Under the pieces are notes generated by a model that saw only the letters and a program-made list of their open reading frames with translations, was not told the origin of the DNA and did not search any database. From NCBI GenBank assembly GCA_946618265.1, contig CAMOLA010000001.1, positions 1-64,000 on the forward strand: a stretch of 64,000 bases of DNA, written 5' to 3'. Within the stretch, counting starts at the first letter, position 1; each line of letters begins with the position of its first letter. Shown in pieces: positions 16,913 to 26,221 of the stretch. Both the position numbers and the translations under genes were made by a program. The stretch is from an uncultured Eggerthellaceae bacterium (GTDB lineage Bacteria > Actinomycetota > Coriobacteriia > Coriobacteriales > Eggerthellaceae).

Positions 16913-18454
16913 ATGAAACCGTATTTGCTCGTGGACTTCGGCAGCACCTACACCAAGGTGACGGCAATCGATTTGGAGGCCGAGACGGTTCTCGGTACGG
17001 CGCAATCGTCGACCACCATCGAGGACGACGTGCGCATTGGCATGAACAAGGCGCTCGCCGAGCTCGAGGAGAAGACCGGCCTGAAACCAGATGACTATGT
17101 CGACAAATATGCGTCATCGTCAGCCGCTGGCGGCCTGAACATGATCTCGATTGGCCTCGTGCCCGCTCTTACGCTCGAAGCGGCAACGCGCGCCGCGTGC
17201 GGCGCTGGCGCAAAGGTGACCGGCGGTTACGGCTTCGAGCTCTCGAAATCAGAGGTGCGCAAGATCGTCGAGGCCAACTGCGACATCATCATGCTCGCCG
17301 GGGGCACGGATGGCGGGAACAAGCAAGTCATCCTGTCCAATGCCGAAAAGCTCGCGGCTTCCGACATCGACTGCCCGATTCTCGTGTGTGGCAACGTGTC
17401 GGTCCAGGACGACGTCCAAGAGATCCTCGAAGAGGGCGGCAAGCAGGTGTACGTGTGCGACAACGTGCTGCCCGCTGTCGACCAGGTGAACATCGGCCCT
17501 GCGCAGGAGGTCATCCGCGAGATCTTCGTCAAGCACATCACCAAGGCCAAGGGGCTCGAGCACGCGATGGAGTGGATCGGGCGCGACATCATTCCCACGC
17601 CGAAGGCGACGCTGAACGCTGCCACGCTCATAGCCGAAGGTTCCAAAAACGAGCACGGCATGGGTAGCGTACTCATCCTCGAAGTAGGCGGAGCGACCAT
17701 CAACGTGCATTCCGTCGAGGAAGTCCGCCCGGTCACGTCGCAGACGGTGCTGCGCGGACTGCCCGAAACGCCCGTCAAGCGCACGGTCGAAGGAGACTTG
17801 GGCATTCGCTGGAACTCCGATACGATTTGCGAGCTCGTCGGTGCCGATGCGCTGCGCGAGAACATGAAGATGCTCGCCCCCGAGGTGGATGCCGAATCCA
17901 TCGATCCCAAGGAATACACGCACTACTTGCGCTATCACACGTATCACACGCCGCAGAACGAAGCGGAATGGGCATTCGACATCGCGTTGGCCTATTCGGC
18001 GGCTGATGTGGCGGTACGTCGCCATGCTGGCGAGGCGCGCAAGCAGACCATATCGGTTGGCGAGATCGACGTGCAGTATGGCAAGAACCTGCTCGACGTG
18101 AAGACGGTCATCGGCGTCGGGGGCATTTTCCGCTATGGCGAGCGCCCCGAGCGCGTGTTGCCTGCCGCAAAATTCGACATGAAACACCCCGAGAGCCTGC
18201 GTCCGGTCAATCCCGACTACTTCATCGACAAGAGCTACATCATCTACGCGGTCGGCTTGCTGTCGCAGGACCATCCGGACGAGGCGCTGCGCATCGCGAA
18301 GAAGTACCTCGTTCCCGTCGACAAGGAGGCAACCGGTCACAAGATCGAGTTCATCGATTATCCGGGCCGCATCGCCGCGCAGGCCGAGATGATGCCGGAG
18401 CATGATCCGCATGATGGCGCCCACGGCATCGGCGCGCTTATGGGCAATTGCTAG
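16913..18454 (+). CDS. glmL: glutamate mutase accessory protein GlmL (MutL)
   Basis: 513 residues. The N-terminal ASKHA phosphate-1 loop LVDFGSTYTKVTAIDLE (4-20), a second nucleotide block LILEVGGATINVHSVEE near residue 250, and the glmL-type block MLAGGTDGGNK near residue 125 identify the MutL/GlmL family. Such proteins sit beside AdoCbl-dependent carbon-skeleton mutases and are thought to reactivate or protect the mutase at the cost of ATP. The start has AGGAGGGAG 5 bases upstream. It is the first gene of the operon that also holds glmE and glmS. In clostridial operons glmL lies between glmS and glmE; here it is moved to the front. Confidence 0.92.
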   Translation: MKPYLLVDFGSTYTKVTAIDLEAETVLGTAQSSTTIEDDVRIGMNKALAELEEKTGLKPDDYVDKYASSSAAGGLNMISIGLVPALTLEAATRAACGAGAKVTGGYGFELSKSEVRKIVEANCDIIMLAGGTDGGNKQVILSNAEKLAASDIDCPILVCGNVSVQDDVQEILEEGGKQVYVCDNVLPAVDQVNIGPAQEVIREIFVKHITKAKGLEHAMEWIGRDIIPTPKATLNAATLIAEGSKNEHGMGSVLILEVGGATINVHSVEEVRPVTSQTVLRGLPETPVKRTVEGDLGIRWNSDTICELVGADALRENMKMLAPEVDAESIDPKEYTHYLRYHTYHTPQNEAEWAFDIALAYSAADVAVRRHAGEARKQTISVGEIDVQYGKNLLDVKTVIGVGGIFRYGERPERVLPAAKFDMKHPESLRPVNPDYFIDKSYIIYAVGLLSQDHPDEALRIAKKYLVPVDKEATGHKIEFIDYPGRIAAQAEMMPEHDPHDGAHGIGALMGNC

Positions 18455-18573
18455 ATATCGAGTTTGGTCGGCCGCCAAGCCGTTGCCGGCCGTGAACGCA
18501 ACGAGGCGTCTTCGTCGCCGAATGCGGCGGCGTGCATGAATGAGCTAGGTTAACGACAAGGGGAAGGAAGCGC

Positions 18574-19947
18574 ATGAAGGTCGAAGACAAAGTTATCGAT
18601 TGGATCGAGAACTTCAAGTACGAGGATCTCACCGAGCGCGACATCGACATCATCAAGAAGCAGATTCTGACGTACGTGGGCTGCGTGATCGCAGGCAGCT
18701 CGAACGTCGGATGCGAAGAGGTCGTCGAGATCGCGAAAGACCTCGGCGGCAAGGAGGAGTCGACCGTGCTCGTGCATGGCGGCAAGGTGCCCGCTCAGCA
18801 GGCTGCGTTCGTGAATGGCGTCATGGGCCGCGCGCTCGACGTGTGCGATCACGCTCAGCCTGGCATTCACATCGGCTCTGGGATGATTTCGGCTGTGCTT
18901 GCTGCGGCGGAAGCATGGGGCGTCAAGATGAGCGGCAAGGACTTCATGGCTGCGCTCGCCGTGGGCGACGAGTTCGGATTCCGCTTCAACTTGGAGGAAG
19001 AGGATTACCACGGGTTCGACCCGACGGGCATCGCCGTCGTCATGGCGGCAGCCGCCGGCGTCGCGAAGGCGCTCGGCATGGACCACAAGACCGCGCTGCA
19101 TACCATGGCGCTTGCATACAACCGTTGCGGCGGCAGCTTCCAGTGCAACATCGACGGCGCGCTTGGCGTGCGCATCATCGAGGGCTGGGTCGCGCAGGCC
19201 GGCGTCGAGTGCGCCCGTTTGGCCGACAAGGGACTGACCGGCCCCGTCAACTTCCTGAGCGGCGTGTACAGCTACCATCACCTGTTCACGCTCGATCGCA
19301 CGACGGCCGAGGCGGAGTTCGCCGATTTGGGCGAGGCGCCTCTGAAGGCGCCGATGCTCGGCTTCAAGAAGTATCCGAGCTGCGGCATGACGCAGGGTTC
19401 CACTCAGCTGACGCTCGATATGATGAACGAATATGGCATCAAGGCCGAGGACGTCGACCGCATCGTGCTGACGTTGCCGACTTACGGTTACAACCTGGTG
19501 GGCACGTTCTCGCTCGGCGACAATCCGAAGGTCGACGCGCAATTCGGCACGCCGTACTGCATCGCCAACGCACTCGTGCGCCGCGAGGTCAAGCTGGCCC
19601 ATTTCGAGCCCGAGTACATCCTCGATGACGAGGTGCTCGAGTTCGCGAAGAAGATCGAGACCGTGTGCGACCCGAGCATCGACCACACACGTCCCCATTA
19701 CGCGTCGAACCTTGACATCTACATGAAGGACGGCACGGTGTACAACGGCCAGACCGACATCTCGCCGGGAACCAAGGAAGCTCCGCTCGAGGACGCCGAC
19801 TTCAAGCGTCGTTTCTACGACTGCGTCGACTTCACCAACAAGCCGTTCATCAACGAGCGCGCTGATGAAATCTACGAGATGTGCTTGAAGGTCGACGAGC
19901 TCGACGACATTTACGAGCTGTTCAATTTCATCACCAAGCAGGATTAA
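18574..19947 (+). CDS. MmgE/PrpD-family hydro-lyase or isomerase
   Basis: 457 residues, the family length. An N-terminal helical bundle contains the hallmark FVNGVMGRALDVCDHAQPGIHIGS (about 88-110), and the C-terminal domain carries the KKYPSCGMTQ block near residue 268. Family members act on small tri- and dicarboxylic acids: PrpD dehydrates 2-methylcitrate, CAD decarboxylates cis-aconitate, and others isomerise. The location between glmL and glmE suggests a C5 acid such as mesaconate or citramalate as substrate; that is inference. ATG 18574 follows AGGGGAAGGAAG. It is 119 bases after glmL and 66 bases before the flavoprotein gene. Confidence 0.85.
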   Translation: MKVEDKVIDWIENFKYEDLTERDIDIIKKQILTYVGCVIAGSSNVGCEEVVEIAKDLGGKEESTVLVHGGKVPAQQAAFVNGVMGRALDVCDHAQPGIHIGSGMISAVLAAAEAWGVKMSGKDFMAALAVGDEFGFRFNLEEEDYHGFDPTGIAVVMAAAAGVAKALGMDHKTALHTMALAYNRCGGSFQCNIDGALGVRIIEGWVAQAGVECARLADKGLTGPVNFLSGVYSYHHLFTLDRTTAEAEFADLGEAPLKAPMLGFKKYPSCGMTQGSTQLTLDMMNEYGIKAEDVDRIVLTLPTYGYNLVGTFSLGDNPKVDAQFGTPYCIANALVRREVKLAHFEPEYILDDEVLEFAKKIETVCDPSIDHTRPHYASNLDIYMKDGTVYNGQTDISPGTKEAPLEDADFKRRFYDCVDFTNKPFINERADEIYEMCLKVDELDDIYELFNFITKQD

Positions 19948-20013
19948 GTTACGACTGGCAACGATGCGCCGGGAGAATCGAATCCCCCGGCGCATCACGA
20001 GAGCTGAGGAATC

Positions 20014-21426
20014 ATGAGCTTCGTGTGCTCCGAAATACAGTGGGACGAACTGTTCGACGTGGTCGTCGTCGGGACGGGCTATGCTGGATTGACTGCGGCC
20101 TATGAGGCGTCAAAGCTTGTTGGTAGCGTGCTCTTGGTCGAGAAGATGTCGTATACGGGCGGTAACTCGCGCATAGCGGGTGGAGGTTATTGTTGCTGGG
20201 ATAGCAAGCTGAAGTTTCGCGAGAAATTCGACTTGGGCGACGATTCATGGGAACTGCATGCGTCCGACACCCTTGCGGCCGGCCAGGGTTACAACGATCC
20301 GAAACTGGTCGAGGTGCTGGCAAAAGAGGCGCCTGCCGGCTTGGATTTGCTGGTCGATGCCGGTATCGCGTTTCGTGAGAGTTTGCCACGCATCGGCGGT
20401 CATTCGGCTTATCGCAGCTACCAGATGGCAAGTTCGGGCGCCGAGGTCATTGACCGCCTGATTGCGCTGGCGTGCTCGAATGGGAACGTTGAACTGCGCA
20501 AAAAGACGGCGGTTACCGACATATTCCGCGAGGCGGGCGCTGACGGGAGGGTTGTTGGTCTTGCTGTGGAATCTGCAGATGGACAGCATCGCGACATCGG
20601 CGCCCGTAACGCCGTCATCGTCGCGTCGGGCGGCTATGCGGCCGACGTCGACCTGCGCACCTCGTACAAGCCCTCGCTGACCGATGCGTTCAACTGCACG
20701 AACCACAAGGGGGCGACGGGCGAGGTCATCCGCATGGCCAAGGAGATCGGCGCAGATACGACCCATATGGAGTTCGTGCAGCTGTACCCGTGCGCCGACC
20801 CCGAGTCGGGCGGCATCGACCAGGGCGCGTTCCTGTGCTACTCGGGCACGGGCTACGGGCTCGTCTACGTCGACGGGGCGGGGAAGCGCTTCGTCAACGA
20901 GCTCGCGAGTCGCGAAGTCGTTTCGCAGGCGCAGATCGCATCGGGCTCGAAACCGAGTTACTCGGTGCTCAACGACGCGATATTCGCCGCCCTCGGAATC
21001 GGCTCGGAAGACGTCGAGCGCATGGTGAGGCGCGGTCGCGCCGTCAAGGCTCCGACGCTCGCAGAGCTGGCCGAGGCGTGCGGCTTCGACGTGGAAGCGT
21101 TCGAGCAGTCGATCGACGCCCATAACGCAGCCATCGCGTCGGGCGTGCAAGCCGATTTCGGCAAGCCGACGACCGACAAGATGATCCCGCTCGAGGCGGG
21201 CGATTTCTACGCGATCGCGCAGTGGCCCTCCGTCCACTACTGCATGGGCGGCCTGCGCATCGATGCGCAGGCGCGCGTTCTGGACGCATGGGGCAATCCG
21301 ATTCCCGGCCTGTTCGCCGCAGGCGAGTGCTGCGGCGGCCTGCATGGCATCGACCGGCTGGGAGGAAACGGCATCGCCGAATGCGTCGTGTTCGGCCGCA
21401 TTGCCGGCAAAAACGTTTGTGGCTAG
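20014..21426 (+). CDS. cytoplasmic fumarate-reductase-like flavoprotein
   Basis: 470 residues. A GxGxxG FAD fold starts at VVVVGTGYAGLTAAYEA (about 11-28), with the glutamate and TGGNS blocks typical of fumarate reductase flavoproteins, a GLVYVDGAGKRFVNELASRE block near residue 290 and a C-terminal HGIDRLGGNGIAECVVFGR block. The Arg in ELASRE aligns with the catalytic proton-donor Arg of soluble fumarate reductases. There is no signal peptide, heme motif or FMN-binding domain, so it is a cytoplasmic single-module enzyme. It is likely to reduce (or oxidise) a C=C bond of a dicarboxylate. By context the substrate may be mesaconate or fumarate, which is inference. Confidence 0.85.
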   Translation: MSFVCSEIQWDELFDVVVVGTGYAGLTAAYEASKLVGSVLLVEKMSYTGGNSRIAGGGYCCWDSKLKFREKFDLGDDSWELHASDTLAAGQGYNDPKLVEVLAKEAPAGLDLLVDAGIAFRESLPRIGGHSAYRSYQMASSGAEVIDRLIALACSNGNVELRKKTAVTDIFREAGADGRVVGLAVESADGQHRDIGARNAVIVASGGYAADVDLRTSYKPSLTDAFNCTNHKGATGEVIRMAKEIGADTTHMEFVQLYPCADPESGGIDQGAFLCYSGTGYGLVYVDGAGKRFVNELASREVVSQAQIASGSKPSYSVLNDAIFAALGIGSEDVERMVRRGRAVKAPTLAELAEACGFDVEAFEQSIDAHNAAIASGVQADFGKPTTDKMIPLEAGDFYAIAQWPSVHYCMGGLRIDAQARVLDAWGNPIPGLFAAGECCGGLHGIDRLGGNGIAECVVFGRIAGKNVCG

Positions 21427-21492
21427 AGGCGATCCGACTCGGGCGACGCTCGGCTGTTCGTCTTGGCAGATAGAAAGAGAGAAAGGTTAAAT

Positions 21493-22974
21493 ATGGCGAG
21501 ACAAGGGGAACGCGTCTACAACGAGATGTTGGACGACGAGGAATTTTTCCGCATCCGCAACGAGGAAGTGCTTCCGCAGTGGGAGACCGGCAAGCAGATT
21601 GCGAACTTCGAGGAGACGCTCGAGAGCGCGCGCGAGTACCATGAGATCTGCAACTACGCCGACAAGCAGATGGAGGCGCGCAACAACAAGATCCACAACC
21701 TGCAGCCGCAGTTCGGCCAGGCGACGACCGAGCTCATGATCGAGGGCATGAGCTACGTCGAGGACGAGTCGCCCCTCATGCCGCAGGGCACGTGGAACAT
21801 CTTCACCGACTCCTATACGCGCAAATGCAATTTCGAGATGGCCCAGATCGGCCTCGACCGCACGTTGGCCAGCACCGACGGCAAGACGATGCTCAACGGC
21901 TATCCCATCGTGTGCTACGGTCTCGAGGGCCCGCGCAAGATCCGCAAGGCGCTGAAGGCAGGCATCACGATGAACTCCACCGACGAGGATGGGCGTCTGT
22001 CCTCCGAGTTCGCGCTGGCATCGGGTTGGAACGCCTGCAACTGCCGCCCGCTGCAGGAGGTGTTCAGCCACGACAAGCACCAGCCGCTCGAGGACGAGAT
22101 CCGCATCGTGCAGTACGAGGCGCGCCTGGCCGCGAAGTACGAGGAAGCCGGCATGCACACGACGCCGCACATCACCTCCAACCTCACCGGTTATGACTCC
22201 CCGGGCCTGAAGGCGCTCGTCATGATCGCGCAGACCTTCATCGGTGCCGCTCAGGGCGTCAAGCAGTTCGGCTTCGAGATCGGCCTGAACATCCATCCCG
22301 TCGAGGACTGCGCCACCATCGACGTGACCGAGGACCTTTCCCGCGAATACCTGGCCAAGCTGGGCCTGCCGAGCGATCACCGCTGCTACACGAGCGCGTT
22401 CCCGTACCTGGGCGCGTGGCCTCCCCGCCTGGACGAGGCCGAGGCCATGGTGTGCTGGAACACGATCGCCACGTTCTACGCCGGCATCGACACCGCCATC
22501 CTCAAGTGCCGCGACGAGGCCATCGCCACGCCCACGAAGGAGGGCATGGCCAACGCCGTGCGCATGAGCCGTCACCTCGACCGCATCATCGGCACGCAGA
22601 TGGTCGACCGCACGGGCGAGGCGTACAAGACCGAGCGCGAGATGATCGAGCTCGAGGTGCGCACCATCCTCGACCGCAGCCTCGAAATCGCCGACGGCGA
22701 CGTCGTGCAGGCGCTCGTCAAGGGCGTCGAGGCCGGTTGGATCGACACGATGCTCACGCCGTGGCAGCCCGCCAAGCGCAAGGTGCGCCTCATGCGCGAT
22801 GACGAGCGCGCGCAGCGCTATTGGGATCCGGGCGACTTGCCGCTGCCCCAGGAGGTCATCGACTACCACCGCCAGAAGCTCGAGAAGCGCGCGAAGCGCG
22901 AAGGCAAGGAGCTGTCGTTCGACATGCTGGTCAAGGACCTGACGTTCGCGTCGGAAATTGCTCCGCAGGTGTAG
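21493..22974 (+). CDS. glmE: glutamate mutase (methylaspartate mutase) epsilon subunit
   Basis: 493 residues, about the length of clostridial GlmE. The sequence follows this family throughout: QPQFGQATTELMIEGM near residue 70, CNCRPLQEVFSHDKH near residue 185, TPHITSNLTGYDSPGLKAL near residue 220 and a C-terminal RDDERAQRYWDPGDLPLP block near residue 437. The TIM barrel provides the substrate site and pairs with GlmS across adenosylcobalamin to convert L-glutamate to L-threo-3-methylaspartate. ATG 21493 has GAAAGG 7 bases upstream and is preferred over 21463. glmS follows after 30 bases. Confidence 0.95.
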   Translation: MARQGERVYNEMLDDEEFFRIRNEEVLPQWETGKQIANFEETLESAREYHEICNYADKQMEARNNKIHNLQPQFGQATTELMIEGMSYVEDESPLMPQGTWNIFTDSYTRKCNFEMAQIGLDRTLASTDGKTMLNGYPIVCYGLEGPRKIRKALKAGITMNSTDEDGRLSSEFALASGWNACNCRPLQEVFSHDKHQPLEDEIRIVQYEARLAAKYEEAGMHTTPHITSNLTGYDSPGLKALVMIAQTFIGAAQGVKQFGFEIGLNIHPVEDCATIDVTEDLSREYLAKLGLPSDHRCYTSAFPYLGAWPPRLDEAEAMVCWNTIATFYAGIDTAILKCRDEAIATPTKEGMANAVRMSRHLDRIIGTQMVDRTGEAYKTEREMIELEVRTILDRSLEIADGDVVQALVKGVEAGWIDTMLTPWQPAKRKVRLMRDDERAQRYWDPGDLPLPQEVIDYHRQKLEKRAKREGKELSFDMLVKDLTFASEIAPQV

Positions 22975-23004
22975 GCAGTACGGAATATCTAGGAGGACTG
23001 AATT

Positions 23005-23445
23005 ATGAGCGAGAACAAGAGGACTCCCAACAAGTCCGTGGTCGTGGGCACTATCGGTTCCGACGCACACGTCATCGGCGGCTGGGTTATCAGCGAGGCA
23101 TTCAAGGCGGCCGGCTACAAGGTGTCGTTCCTTGGCGCGGTTGTTCCGCAGGAGGAATTCATCAACGCGGCTATCGAGTCGGACGCCGATGCTATTTTGT
23201 GCTCGTCGATGTACGGCATGGGCCAGATCGACTGCGAGGGCATGCGCGACAAATGCATCGAGGCCGGCATCGGCGACATCATCCTGTACGTGGGCGGCAA
23301 CCCCGTTGCCGACGTCGAGCTGATGAAGGACTGGAGCAAGGTCGAGGAGATTTTCCGCAACTTGGGCTTCAACCGTTGCTTGCCGAACACTACGTCGGCT
23401 GAAGAGACCGTGGCGCTCCTGAACAAGGACTTGGGCCTGGAGTAA
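23005..23445 (+). CDS. glmS: glutamate mutase sigma subunit, B12-binding
   Basis: 146 residues with the base-off/His-on cobalamin signature DxHxxG (Asp20, His22, Gly25 in GSDAHVIGG), the SSMYGMGQID loop near residue 70 and a GGNPVAD turn near residue 98. His22 should replace the lower axial ligand of adenosylcobalamin. It is the small Rossmann-like subunit that docks on GlmE. The start follows AGGAGG. This is not the glucosamine-6-phosphate synthase of the same symbol. In this operon it follows glmE, unlike the clostridial order, where it comes first. Confidence 0.95.
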   Translation: MSENKRTPNKSVVVGTIGSDAHVIGGWVISEAFKAAGYKVSFLGAVVPQEEFINAAIESDADAILCSSMYGMGQIDCEGMRDKCIEAGIGDIILYVGGNPVADVELMKDWSKVEEIFRNLGFNRCLPNTTSAEETVALLNKDLGLE

Positions 23446-23475
23446 TTATCGGAATCCGCGCGCTTTGGCGCGTAC

Positions 23476-23522
23476 GCAGGGTGGCTGGGGCATCGCCGGG
23501 AAAGAGAGCCCTTGCCACCCTG
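23476..23522 (+). terminator. hairpin after glmS, possible partial terminator
   Basis: GCAGGGTGGC and GCCACCCTGC form a 10-base stem around a long loop, without a T-run. It may process or attenuate the message before the carrier gene, which has its own 260-base leader with another inverted repeat (CTATAGCG at 23557-23564, CGCTATAG at 23593-23600). Confidence 0.45.
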
Positions 23523-23706
23523 CTTGGGTTCGCTCCCTCATGGGGAGCATCTACTACTATAGCGTATCTGATAGTAATCGGGGTTCAGCTATCGCTATAG
23601 ACGGAAAAACTAGAGTTGCTGAATAAGTTATGTCAGAAGCGCCCGGCCGCATCGTGTAGGGGACGGGCGGGGTGCAATTAGGATAACAGTTAGGAGGGAA
23701 CAGGTA

Positions 23707-25329
23707 ATGAACCTTCTGATTTCGTTCGTGCCCATCATCATCATGATAATCATGATCGTGGGCTTCAAGGTTCGTGGCGACATTACCGGCACGATCGGAT
23801 GGATTCTGACCATCATCGTGGCGGTGGTGTTCTTCAACACGTCGATCCAGCTAGCGCTGCTCGCGTCTCTTAAGGGCCTTTTGGCCTCCATGGCCATTAC
23901 CGGCATGGGATTCTTCGCCCTCTTGCAGATTACCTTCATGCAGGAGACGGGCGCCTTGCAGCGCATCGTCGTATGGATCAAAACGTTTTCGCATGGCGAC
24001 AAGGCCTGCCAGATCATGGTCGTGAACGTGGTCATCGGCACGATGCTCGTATCGGTGGGCGCCACCCCGGCGATCATCCTGCCGCCGATCATGTTCGCGA
24101 TGGGCTACACCACGGTCATCGCCGTGGCGCTGCCCTGCATTGGCTACGACTCGCTTTGCACGTTCGCGATGCTCGGTGCATGCGTTGTAACGTTGACCGA
24201 CATCTTGAATGGTGCAGGTTTCGTGACGAGCGCTGGAGAGGCTCCGACGTTACAGCTCGTCTCCGAGTACTTCACCAACTACCTGCCGGTCATCACGCCG
24301 TGCATCTGCTTCTCGATGCTGCTCATGGCCGGTGGCACCAAGTTGCTGAAAGAGGGCTGGCTTGCGGCGCTGATAACTGGTCTTTGCATGGGCGGGTTCG
24401 CGTGGATTTTCTCGCGCATCTTCCCGGCCGGCATCACGTTGATGGGCGTTATCTGCGGGTTCTGCACGCTGGTCGTCATGTTGCTGTACATGAAGGTCAG
24501 GGGCGTTCAGTTCTTCGACGATAGCGAGCTCACCGACGAAGACCGCGCGCTTGCAGACGAAATCCCGTTGTGGAAGGCCCTCACCCCGTGGGCGTTGCTC
24601 ATCTTCTTCTGCGTCATCACCAATTTCATCACGCCGCTCAAAGATGCCTTGTATACGGGCAGCATGGCGATGGTCGTGTACCTGTGGGATGGCGACACCG
24701 GCCAGCCGATGCGCGTCATCTGGCAGGCGTACTTCTGGGTGCTCGTCTCCACGCTCATTTCGGCCGCGGTCCTCAAGCCGCGCAACGGTTCCTCGTGGGG
24801 CACGATCCTGAGCAAGTGGAACAAGCGCTGGGCTCCGCCCACCATCAGCTCCATCGTGTACTTCATGATCGCTTACGTCATGATGAACTCCGGCAAGGTG
24901 TTCGATCCTTCCGTCCGCGGCGGCCTGTTCCTCGATCCGGCCAACCAGGACACGAACATCATCGCCTTGTGGGCGCATTCCGCAGCTGCGGCGTTCGGTT
25001 GGTGGTACCCGGTTGCCAACGGCTTCCTGGGCCTGCTCGCCGGTTTCGTCACCGGTTCCGAGACCTCCACGATTGCCCTGTTCGCGAACTACAATCTGAT
25101 TTCCGCGAACGACCTCGGGCTCAATCCTCTGGCGGTTATCGCCTCCGGCGGCATCGCAGCTGGTCTCGCCTCTGTTATCACCCCGGTCAAGCTGCAGCAG
25201 TCCGCTGCCTCGCTCGATCAGGTTGGTGCCGAGACCGCGGTACTGCGAAAGGTTTTGCCCTACGCGCTGGTCTTGGTCAGCATCTCGGTGGTCATGTCGC
25301 AGATCTTTGCGATTACCATTCCTGCCTAA
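23707..25329 (+). CDS. LctP-family organic-acid carrier, copy 2 (glutamate mutase locus)
   Basis: 540 residues and collinear with the copy at 640-2256, with an N-terminal MNLLISFVPIIIMI block and a C-terminal VMSQIFAITIPA block in both. Differences cluster in the loop near residue 275 and around residue 400, where this copy has two extra residues. Codon choice differs, so the copies are old or under selection, not a fresh duplication. Family members carry lactate or similar hydroxy acids. Here it could export or import a pathway acid (pyruvate, lactate or a C5 acid), which is inference. AGGAGGG lies about 9 bases before the ATG. A hairpin at 25365-25394 follows. Confidence 0.85.
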   Translation: MNLLISFVPIIIMIIMIVGFKVRGDITGTIGWILTIIVAVVFFNTSIQLALLASLKGLLASMAITGMGFFALLQITFMQETGALQRIVVWIKTFSHGDKACQIMVVNVVIGTMLVSVGATPAIILPPIMFAMGYTTVIAVALPCIGYDSLCTFAMLGACVVTLTDILNGAGFVTSAGEAPTLQLVSEYFTNYLPVITPCICFSMLLMAGGTKLLKEGWLAALITGLCMGGFAWIFSRIFPAGITLMGVICGFCTLVVMLLYMKVRGVQFFDDSELTDEDRALADEIPLWKALTPWALLIFFCVITNFITPLKDALYTGSMAMVVYLWDGDTGQPMRVIWQAYFWVLVSTLISAAVLKPRNGSSWGTILSKWNKRWAPPTISSIVYFMIAYVMMNSGKVFDPSVRGGLFLDPANQDTNIIALWAHSAAAAFGWWYPVANGFLGLLAGFVTGSETSTIALFANYNLISANDLGLNPLAVIASGGIAAGLASVITPVKLQQSAASLDQVGAETAVLRKVLPYALVLVSISVVMSQIFAITIPA

Positions 25330-25364
25330 GGAAGCCGAGGTGCGCGTGAGCGCGTGAGTGAATG

Positions 25365-25394
25365 AAGGTGGAGTCGGCCCGGCGGCTCCACCTT
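25365..25394 (+). terminator. hairpin after LctP-family copy 2
   Basis: AAGGTGGAG and CTCCACCTT are perfect 9-base arms. No T-run follows, so termination may be partial, leaving the adenosyltransferase gene within reach of the operon transcript. Confidence 0.5.
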
Positions 25395-25511
25395 GACGGC
25401 GTTACGAGTTCACTTCGGTTCGGGCGGTGCTTCTGCGGCATCGCCCGAACCGAAGCGAACCGGATTGCGGTATGTTATGGCCGAGGGACTGGAAGAAAAG
25501 GAGGCTGAGGG

Positions 25512-26018
25512 TTGGTGAGATACTATACGCGGATAGGCGATGTCGGGGAGACGTCGCTGTATACCGGCGAGCGCGTGCCGAAGAACTCGCTGCGCGTCGA
25601 GGCGTACGGGACGGTTGACGAGCTGCAAGCGTTTATGGGCTATGCCCGGGCTGTGGCGAGCAAAGGGGAATTGAACGCCGACATCGAGTCGATTGAGAGC
25701 AAACTCGTCGGCGTGATGGCCCAGCTCGCCTCGACCGACGATAAGCTGCATATCGTTTCCCAGGATGTGGCCGATATCGAGGCGATATGCGATAAATATT
25801 CCAATCGTGTCGATTCGCATGGGTTCAAGTTCGTGCTGCCCGGCGGGTCGGTGCTGTCGTCGGCGCTCCACGTCGCGCGTACGGTCGCTCGCCGTTGCGA
25901 GCGGCGGGTCATCGATTACGCGGCCACGGAGCCAGTCGATGCGGAGCTGATGAAGTACCTGAACCGCATCTCCGACGTGCTGTATGCCATGGCGGTGTAT
26001 GCGGATCTGGAAGAGTAG
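25512..26018 (+). CDS. pduO: PduO-type ATP:cob(I)alamin adenosyltransferase
   Basis: 168 residues. The N-terminal TRIGDVGETSLYTGERVPK loop binds ATP phosphates, RVEAYGTVDELQAFMG follows, and the C-terminal ARTVARRCERRVI helix carries the catalytic Arg pair of the PduO family. It transfers the 5-deoxyadenosyl group from ATP to cob(I)alamin, giving the coenzyme needed by GlmE/GlmS. Start: AAGGAGG at 25498-25504 is 7 bases before a TTG (25512) and 10 before a GTG (25515); either is possible. It closes the cobalamin cluster. Some GlcNAc-free length difference from typical members (about 180-190) is within range. Confidence 0.92.
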   Translation: MVRYYTRIGDVGETSLYTGERVPKNSLRVEAYGTVDELQAFMGYARAVASKGELNADIESIESKLVGVMAQLASTDDKLHIVSQDVADIEAICDKYSNRVDSHGFKFVLPGGSVLSSALHVARTVARRCERRVIDYAATEPVDAELMKYLNRISDVLYAMAVYADLEE

Positions 26019-26115
26019 GCGGCAAGCGGCGACTGCGCGAAGAGTGCCTCATTCATCGATATTGATGCGTGTGGCTATTTGCAAAAGGGTCTGCTGAAGA
26101 TGTGCTTAGTTTGGC

Positions 26116-26193
26116 AATAACGGACTATTTTCGAATGGGCGATTAGAACGACCTGGGAAAATATAATCCAACAAGAAAAAATAGTCCGCTATT
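26116..26193. promoter_or_regulatory. long inverted repeat spanning the DUF1847 promoter region
   Basis: AATAACGGACTATTTT (26116-26131) and AAAATAGTCCGCTATT (26178-26193) are 16-base arms with one mismatch, about 46 bases apart. A TATAAT at 26162-26167 lies inside. The arrangement suits a pair of operator half-sites around a promoter, or a hairpin in the leader. Confidence 0.5.
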
Positions 26194-26221
26194 TTACAAC
26201 GGGAAACGAGAGGGGCGGAAC

